Program-made: the position numbers and the translations under genes | The notes under the pieces: generated by a model | What the model saw: only the letters and a program-made list of their open reading frames with translations | Database searches by the model: none | What the model was told of the DNA's origin: nothing | Origin: Hirundichthys speculiger | Lineage: Eukaryota > Chordata > Actinopteri > Beloniformes > Exocoetidae | Length of the DNA stretch: 64,000 bases | Assembly (NCBI GenBank): GCA_018398805.1 | Contig: JAGFBZ010002028.1 | Coordinates: 248,001-312,000 of the forward strand | Reading direction: 5' to 3' | Part shown: in pieces, positions 50,064 to 59,000 of the stretch | Position numbering within the stretch: the stretch's first letter is position 1 | Layout: each line of letters starts with the position of its first letter

Positions 50064-53000
50064 TAACACTGCACATCATCAAAGTGATGACTGCAGTTTC
50101 CCACCTGTTGCTTTTCACACAGCTCCTCCATGTACACAGACACACACGGGTTCGCAGTGGGAGTATACGAGGAGCACTTTTAGAACGTAAAGAACCACTA
50201 TTGAGCAGCATGAAACTATCTTTCTATCAACGCTGACTTTTACTGACACAGGCCTGACATTTAAGACAGTGTGGTGTTTAAAGGAATGAAAGCAGACATA
50301 AGTGGGTGGTCGGGAATAATAATAATAAATGAAAAGACTAAAATAAGACGGGACTCTGGATATTCAGTTTGTATAAGAAATTAAATAGTTTAAGCAGTAC
50401 ACTAGCTAAAATATAAGAAATAAACACTTAGTTCTAGGTGAAAATAACTCACTGATTGTGAAAGTATCTGTCCATGTAGCAAGATATTTTTACTTGACAA
50501 GAAAATTCTTGTTTCCAGTTTGGATCTGGAAAATTCAGTTTAAAAAAAGCTGAATTTTAGACCAAATTACTTAAAAACAGACTTGTTATAGCGCAGTTAT
50601 AAGTGAAAAACACTGAAAATAACAAATAATTCTTAATTCTGAGCTTCTGAACGATGAGGACCCAGGAACATGTGAAGTAAAAATAAAATTAAAATGTAAT
50701 GAAATAAAAAAAAAATTTATTTAAAAAAATAAATAAATAAATAACATAGAGAAATAAAATACTAAAGTATATTGATTTAAAAAAAATAAGTAACAGACAA
50801 ATGAATAAAATAAAATAAATATGAAAAAATAAAACTGATACATTTAAAAAGAAAATAAATTAAAGAAGCAAGTAAATAAAATAAAATAAATGATGTTACT
50901 GCATGGACACATATTAAACAAGAATTGAAATTTAAAGTGTAGTCTTTTTTTCTTATGTTTTACCTCATATTTTTTCCTATTCCTGATCCTAGGTCAAGAA
51001 AACAACAACTACAAGAAAACAAACTCAAAAATTAAAGTGGACATCAATTGACGTTACCATTTTAAAACGTTTGTGTGTAGAGATCTCATTGCTAATTAAC
51101 GCATAAATACATATTTCTACAAAAAAAAAAAAAGAAATTTAAATTTTCACAAAAACAGAGCAAGTGACAGTGAATTCTTGGTGCATTTCAGCAATCTAAT
51201 ATCATAATTTAAGGCCCGAGATAGAAAGATGCTACTGCTGTTTATGGGAGTTGTAGTTTTCACAGCCTCATATTTGAGACCAAAGGTGAATACAACAAAT
51301 ATCCACTTAACTTTAGTGCAATCTCTGATTCTCATGACCTTACAGGGCAGCTATTATGCCCCCTCCCAAGACAATCTGTCAATGGTTGGGATATTATTTC
51401 TCAGAGAATGTAGGACCACTGAAGACACACACACACACACTCGAACACACATGCTCTGTGTCACAGACGCGCACACACCACTTAACCCATGTTTACAAAA
51501 CCCCTGATCCGTGAAAACTCTTCCAGCTGTGTGCTGGGTGTATCATTGTGAGCGATGTGCATGTGCGAGATATGTCATCATAACCTTTTTAATCAGTGTG
51601 TTGAGAGCTTAATGACAGAAACTTGGTCTGCATCCAAACGTCGTGGAAAAACAAAGTGACTCTCTGTCTCTCACACACTCTTTTGTCTCGAACCCTCTTC
51701 TTTTCTACTTCATTTCTTGGGGTTTCTCGTCTCCCTCTGGTAACCTTCTGGTTTTCATCAGACTGAGTAAATAAAGCTGGACTCCAGCGAGTTAACAGAA
51801 AAAAATATTAAATGTGGTGTATTTACACGCACATTTCATTTTCTATTATTGGAAACTCAATTTTACAGTTAGACGAGTGCAGATGAATTGTTGGAACGAC
51901 AGTGTGTGGAAAATGCCAAAAGCAGCACTTCCTACATTTGTATATTTACTTTTATTTCTTAGCAGATGGTATGAACCCAAGATGTTAGATTAGTTTTTTT
52001 TCTTGTTAACTTCATTTCATTTGTAAATATACACCCATTTTTGCGTGTCAGGCCAGCAACACTTTCCAAAATAAATGTAAAGCTTTTATGACTTTCTAAT
52101 GTTGCCATCCCCTCTGGCACCGAGCACGCGAACAGATGAAGAGTTTAAGCTGTTATTTTGTTCCATTTTTCGTGAAAGCGAAGGTGTGCAACGGTGCGGG
52201 GGTCATCATTGTTGTATTTTTAATTACAACTTCTCCTGATGTTTTCTGTGTTGGACACAGGTCTGGGAGCACAGTGGTTAACAGCAATAGGTGCCATTTT
52301 TGTTTTTCTCTCCAAATTCTCCGTTTCTTCTGCAGGCAGGCCAGTCCAGCCAGTGTTCTTCCTGAGGGATGACTTTGCATCGTCTTGTACCAATCAGCAT
52401 AAGAGTACATGGCATTGATTTTTTTTTTCAAAAAAAGATCTAGAATACCAGTTTGTTTCACCACAAAACACACACTGTAGTTATTGATGAATGGTTCTTG
52501 ATCATGGGTGTCCAACACTGGTTTGTGTCCTTGCCTTTCATGTACTGAAAATCCTCCTTTCAAGAAATGATTCATCGATTTCCACCAGTACAGTACGTAA
52601 CACACTGACCACAATAGGGCGGGCTTTGTATTTCTGTTGGTACTGAAAATCAAAGTTAAATCCAGAGGAACCTGATTGATGATTTGTCTTACTTATAATA
52701 ATACACAATGTACGATAGGTGCAAATATTCTACAAGTCTTCCTCTAAACACCGTAACAGCTAAATTCATTAACTCTAATACAGCACATGGTTGGAAAACA
52801 CAATGATATCATTATGATTATAAGTCTCTGGATATGTTGTAGAAGATCAGCTGAATTAAACAGGATTAACCAAGACGTAGTGCAACAGATCCAAACCAAT
52901 CCCATCTAAAGTAAGACATTCTAAGGTTCTGTTAATGTTCCTTGGACTAAATTGTTACTAAATATTGTTGGCTTCCACACAACAAAGCACTTTTCATGAC

Positions 53001-56000
53001 AGTTTTAGCAGAGATCCAAGGAATAAATCCCAATCATGTACATTGGCAAACTGAATTACTTAAGTGCTTCAAGTCACTTGTGACGGAAACTGTGGCTAAA
53101 ATCATATTTAAAATGATATTATGTGTCTGCGGCCTTTAGTAGGCAATGAACGTGGGAACAGAAGTGGTTACACAGGCATTATAACATTGTTTTCAACAGC
53201 TTCGGTGTATAATTATCCCTTGTCCTGGGCTTGCAGCATGTGTACTCAAGCCTGAGCTCTGGCCAACACTGTTACATGTTTCACTGTGGTTTCTGCGGCA
53301 GAACTGCAACAATTACTCATGTGGTTGCCAGCCATGGCTCTTCAAGGGAAAAACCTCATGTTTTCAGAGCCTACAGTGTGATCGCCCACTTAAACACTGA
53401 CAGCAGCAGTCTGGAATGGATTTAAGCAGTCAGTCACATACAAATATTCTCCATATTATGGATCAGTGCTGATGTTGAAAACCATCAGATGATGGATGTT
53501 GTGCTGATATACTGTCTACCACTTCTTAAATATGTCAGCCTTTCAGTTTTTTATGTTGCTGCAAGTTTTTGAGTTCAGATGACCACCCATGTGTGTCATT
53601 CTGTGCAATCGGTGCCATTGGCTTGTTGTAAAACTTCAGAATTAAACTTTATTTTAAAACTTTTTACAACAATGACTATAAAAGACATTGAACTAATCAA
53701 ATTATGTATAAGCCAATCGCTCGTTACTTTATTGCTGTGTTTTACAAGATGTCTAAGCAGAAGATAGTTGCATTTTTCTCACTCCTCTTGAAAAAAAGTA
53801 TGAGTAACAGCAATGAAAGTAACAGGACTGAGGTTTTAGCATGGATGTTGGAAATGCATAAAATATAGTGGTGTAGCATTCATATTAATCACTTGAGAAC
53901 ATTGAGGACATTCTACTGATTTTTAAAAATGCATATATCTTAAATAAACACATAAAATGTGAATAAATAAATTTGGTAACAGGACGGTAAATTGAGATCG
54001 ACCTTGTTAGTCATAGTTTCAAAATCATGAAAAATACAGACAAAAAAAGCAGAGAACTTACTTTTGGTCTTGCAACTGCAAAAACTTGAAAATATCATTT
54101 AGGTTTTTGAAAACCAGCTTTGAAGACAGCTTTTTAAATGTATAAGGAATCCAATCTCGGTTAATCCAAAAATGGACAAACAAGTCTTGACAGTCTTATG
54201 GAACTATGGAGCCTTATCCATGTCTTATGGAGATTATACCTATTTTAGCTTAGCTTAGCTCATATTAACTAAACTAGGGCTGGAACTAAGTTCATTCTGA
54301 TTGAATCTGTCCTTGTTTCAGATGTAGCTACCAAAAACACCATTTGAATCAAGAACTGCTGGAACCCCGGCCAAGCTTCCGTCGCTGGCCTAGCCTTGGT
54401 CGGGCTAGGTGGCTGAGGCAGGCAATACAATTGTAGCAAGGCTTGGACTGCAACCACAACCCAAACTATCCCAGGTTGGTCTTGAGTGGTGTGGGGGAAG
54501 AGCAGACAGCCAACACGGTAACCAGCTCAGTCTGAGTCTGCCAGCTTGGCCCCTGGCCACAGCCCAACCAGTTGTGGCAATCCCCATAACAGAGGGCCAA
54601 TTCATCTGCCACCTCCGCTCTTGGCCAGTGGCCAGAACCCCTTAAACATCCTTCTCTCCTAAAAGCCTTTGAGGTTAACCCAAAGTGGGTTGTAGCGGTC
54701 AACAAGCCATGTTCATCTTTGAAATAAGAGTGATTATGCTCTCTTAACTCTTAATTTGCAACTCAAATGTCAAATTCACAGAAAATGCTAAGTGCTAAGT
54801 AGCAAAAGCGGTGACAGCCAGCTGTTACCACAACAGACTGCAACTTGATGAGGTACATAAGACTTAATTCTCTGTGCAATTGACATGGATGTGAAATCTA
54901 GCTGTGGAGACCAAAACTGTCTCTTGATTTAGGCTGTAAGGATGTTTATTTCAGTTGCAATGTTTGACATTTTAATACAGAGGTCAATGGAGATTGAGAT
55001 TTGGGAGCAGTCTCTAGTGTATCAACTTCTGAATAGCAAGCCCTTGATGCTGACCAACATTTTCTTTGAATCTTGACTTTTCCTACCTCCAACGGGGCTG
55101 ATCTTGTTTGTGATGGCGTATCTCAGGATCCGCTCCTCCTTGACGTACATCACGTACACCCTCTCCATGCTGATCTGCAGAGTCTCGGGGATGGTGGACC
55201 GGACGTCGTGCCGACAGTCGCGATAGGTGATGTTCTGTTTCAGATGGAAGGTGTAGGCCTCGGACCCTCGCTCGGCTGAAAAGACCGAAAACTCCCTGAT
55301 GGAATTTGATGTGGCAACTGCAGAAAGAAGACGAAAGGGGTGGAAATTTTTCAGTAAAGGAGATTATCAAATAGTAAGCAGTAATTTTCTTGAGTCCTGT
55401 GTGGTTCCGATGGTTACCAGAGGGGTAGTACTGGTAGGTCTCCTTGAAGGGCTCCATGGTAACTGTAGCATCATGTGGAATGAATGGCACATGTCCATTG
55501 ACCACAGTATCCACGGTGAGGTGGTTGTTGTCGTCAAGGCCACGACCTGTCTGCTTGATTGACAGGCGCTGGTTGCCAGGATAAAACAGCACCTCTGCAT
55601 GACGAACGAACTCCGCACCTGGCGACGCAAACAGTCAACTATCCTATCAGTCTTTTGTTTGTCTGTTTCAATATCACTAATTTCTGAAAGCCTGGAATGC
55701 CTGCAGTGGTTACATTTGCACACTCGACACAAACACACTGATACACAAACACGCACGCAGCTGTTTCCTATTAGAGAGGTGGAAGCCTGATATCACATTG
55801 CGTCCCTTGAGACAATACAGCTGGCTGGCTGAAAGCACTCACTTATAGAGACACATAATGTCCTCACAGAAGAGTTCCCTCATCTGTCTGCTATCTCCAG
55901 GGCAACATACTGACCAAAACTGACACAAACAAGATTACCTGTGACCTTGAATCCTGCTTGGCTATTGGGCAGCTCCAAGGCAAAAAGCCATCCAAAAAGT

Positions 56001-59000
56001 TCTCCTATTGGTGCGACGGGCATCAGGCCCCAGCCCAGAGTTTCTGGTACCTGGATAACAGGGATGTGTTCAAAGGGGTCAGCTGAAGCTTTTCATCACT
56101 TTTAGACAAAAAACATTCAACATTTGTCTGATATAAATATCATATGCAGTAATAATTGACGGATAGGTTGTCAGATTTCTACCTCGCTGATGGCAGTGTA
56201 TGCTCTACCATCTCCCACCACGATGTAGGCGTGAAGATCAATGTTTTTCAGCTCCGCTGAGGTTGATCCTACAGTCACCGTACCAGTCACCTTACCGCTA
56301 ACTCGCTGGGGAACACCTGGAGGAACCACACATCAAAGAAGCTTAGAGGAGTCAGAGATACACAGAGACACAGGACAACAGCACCCTTTTCAACTTTGTC
56401 TTTACAACCCTGTTCGCAACAGTCACCTTAAGAGGATAGAATCAAGAGACTCAACTTCACTTTCCTTCCGCAGGAGGCGCTTTTTTTTTTTTTTTTTTTT
56501 TTAAAGGAAGCCCCGTTAACACAACCAGTTCATTCCACCACGCTGTAGAGCCTTCACTCCACCCTGCTGTGCTGTGTGAATGGCACAAAAAGGCATAACA
56601 TTTTGTTTCCATGGGTGTTACAACCCTGTTCCTCCTTGGTAGGTAGTAACAGAGGTGTAATGGGGGTGAAATGAGTGAAAAGGATAAAACCCTGTTGCCG
56701 TGCTTAGCAAAACACCCCAAACAACACCACAACTACATGTGTCCCAAGGCAAACAACCAGGTAGAGACATAATCGAAACAAGATTACTCCCAGGTGATGG
56801 CTGAGTGCTAACCTTCAGGCAGACAGTGGCGGCCATTTCCAAAGAAGCCAGGGCGGCAGTGGCAGCAAAATCCTGTGGCGTAGTCGGAGCAAAATGCATT
56901 CTGGGAGCACTGCTGCTGGAATCTAGATGAGCAGATCCAGAAGGCAAAGATTTAGTTTTGTAACTTTTGCTGTTTCTGAAAATGAAATTAGTGAGATTGC
57001 AGCATTACTTCAAGATTACATCTCTGAGAAGATTTCACATACCTGGCACATGTTTCCTTATTCTCTGTGGTGTACTGAATCACTAAGAGAAAGTGACAAA
57101 GAGGGTATTTTATTATATATCATATATAAAAGGAAAAAGTCTTAACAGAATGAAATAATTTTGGCCTCTGCAATGGTTATGTCTGATAGATTACACTTAT
57201 ATCTATATAAATGAAAAATCTGGCAGTTCGTTTTATACGTATTTGCTTAAACACAATATTTACTTATTTGTTTCCACTATTTACATTGTACTGGCATGTA
57301 AGACAAAACTGGGAAAGGAAATTTAATTTTAAATATGTATGGGAAGGGAAGACTGGGTATGTGGACAGGAAAACATGTAGCTATGCATAAACATATATCA
57401 GGGCAGGACTTGGAAACAAACCAGCTGCTGCAGCTCACTGAAGGCTTCACACAGCTTTCTGTTTGTTTAGTCTCTTTACCATCATAACTGGATGGCTTAA
57501 CCTAAATCTAACCTGGAGCAAATGCTAACCTTTCAACCCAGATTCAACCCTGAAACGATCTTTAAATATCTGACGACCAGCAGGAATGTGCCTGCTGAAC
57601 TTCTAAACAGCAGGCGGTGACTGCTTACTCATTAAAAATCCTCCACAGGAAGTGATTCACTTTTCTTCCAAATTATATGGACTAAATAAGAAAAAAGGAA
57701 TTAAATAGTCAGTACTGAGTCCAGACAAAACAGAAAGTGATTTAATTTTTTTTGGATGTCTCAAAAAAAACAAAGTTAAAGTCAGTCTATGAAGCAATAA
57801 CACTTGTGACCACATGGGGGAAGCATATCACACGTGTCACCCACAGTGCACCTCTAGTGGCGCAAAGTGGTATTACAAGACATGCTGGACCATCCACAAT
57901 CATTAGTACAATATTTTCGGAGGCTCTTTCATCAGCCCAGCAGATCTATATGACCCCATGTGGACTGAAGTAGTATTGCTACACAGAGTGGCTTTAAGAG
58001 TATTTTTCAAAACTGCCAAAGCCTCACATGCCACTGCAATGCTCCAAGTCTACAAGCCACTTCTGGGTGAATCCCACGCACCAATTTACACAAAGTTTCT
58101 GTGTTCAAAATTGCATAAACTTGAAACCCACAACAGCTTTGAAAGAGGTATGCGTGCTTTGATTTTGAATTTTTCTTTTCCTGCTCTTTTTAGTCTGTCA
58201 TGTTTCAGCATTGTGAACACAGTTTAGTCTTACACAGAAACCTACTTTATTATTTTTTTAAACAAAGATGCATTTAATTTGCCGCATATGTGAACACTAA
58301 ACATTTCTTAAGACTATACCGCAAGGGTGGAGATGCCAAGTCTATATAACAAAGGCAAAATGCCAAGAACCCCCCCCCCCCCCCCAAAAAAAAAAAAAAA
58401 GGAAAAAAAAAAAGTTTTTTGTACAATAAACCACTAACAGACCCGGTGACAGATTAACTAAATGGATTTTAAAAATGACTTTTTTTTCCTTTTTTTTTTA
58501 CTCAGACACAGACTTTTGGACCCTTATGTAACCAAGCTGACTTGTTTACGGTAAAAACCGTGTGGGAATAGTTGCAAGGTAGGGAAAGCTGAACACACAC
58601 ACTCTCACACTCACACCTGGGAGCTGCCCAGCACAACGGCGGTATTGTCCTGCCAGCTGCTGAGCAGCTCCACCGAGAGCAGCGGGAATAGTGCTACCTT
58701 TCTACAGTCGCCATCCTTTCATCTTTTTTTTTTTTTTTGATACTTATATCCACACATTTATATATACGGTACACTGGGAAACAGGGATGGGACAGGAAGG
58801 GAACAGCGAGGCTCGCTATCTCGTAGGTCCGGAAATATAACGGTAGACATTAAGTTGAATTCTAAGAGCAAGTTGTGAAGCTTTTAAAACCCTAATAACC
58901 ATCTGAAACCTACCCAAGCAAATAATTCTTAAATCTACCTGAAATCATTTTAAAGCTTTATTTTAAAACTTAACAGCGCCATTAGAGATATAATAGAGCC

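Larger units (their letters stand above)
47131..55086. other. 8-kb NID2 intron
   Basis: No exon is supported. It holds a hAT-like element at 48,405-49,022, a CA repeat at 50,030-50,058, A/T-rich AAATAAAT sequence at 50,690-50,900, and a dispersed repeat at 53,740-54,090. Phases of the flanking exons (1 and 2) join correctly across it. Confidence 0.7.

Noticed and set aside
54260..54720. GC-richer stretch with overlapping open frames
   Set aside because: No domain, splice signal or terminal repeats were found; overlapping frames reflect base composition only.
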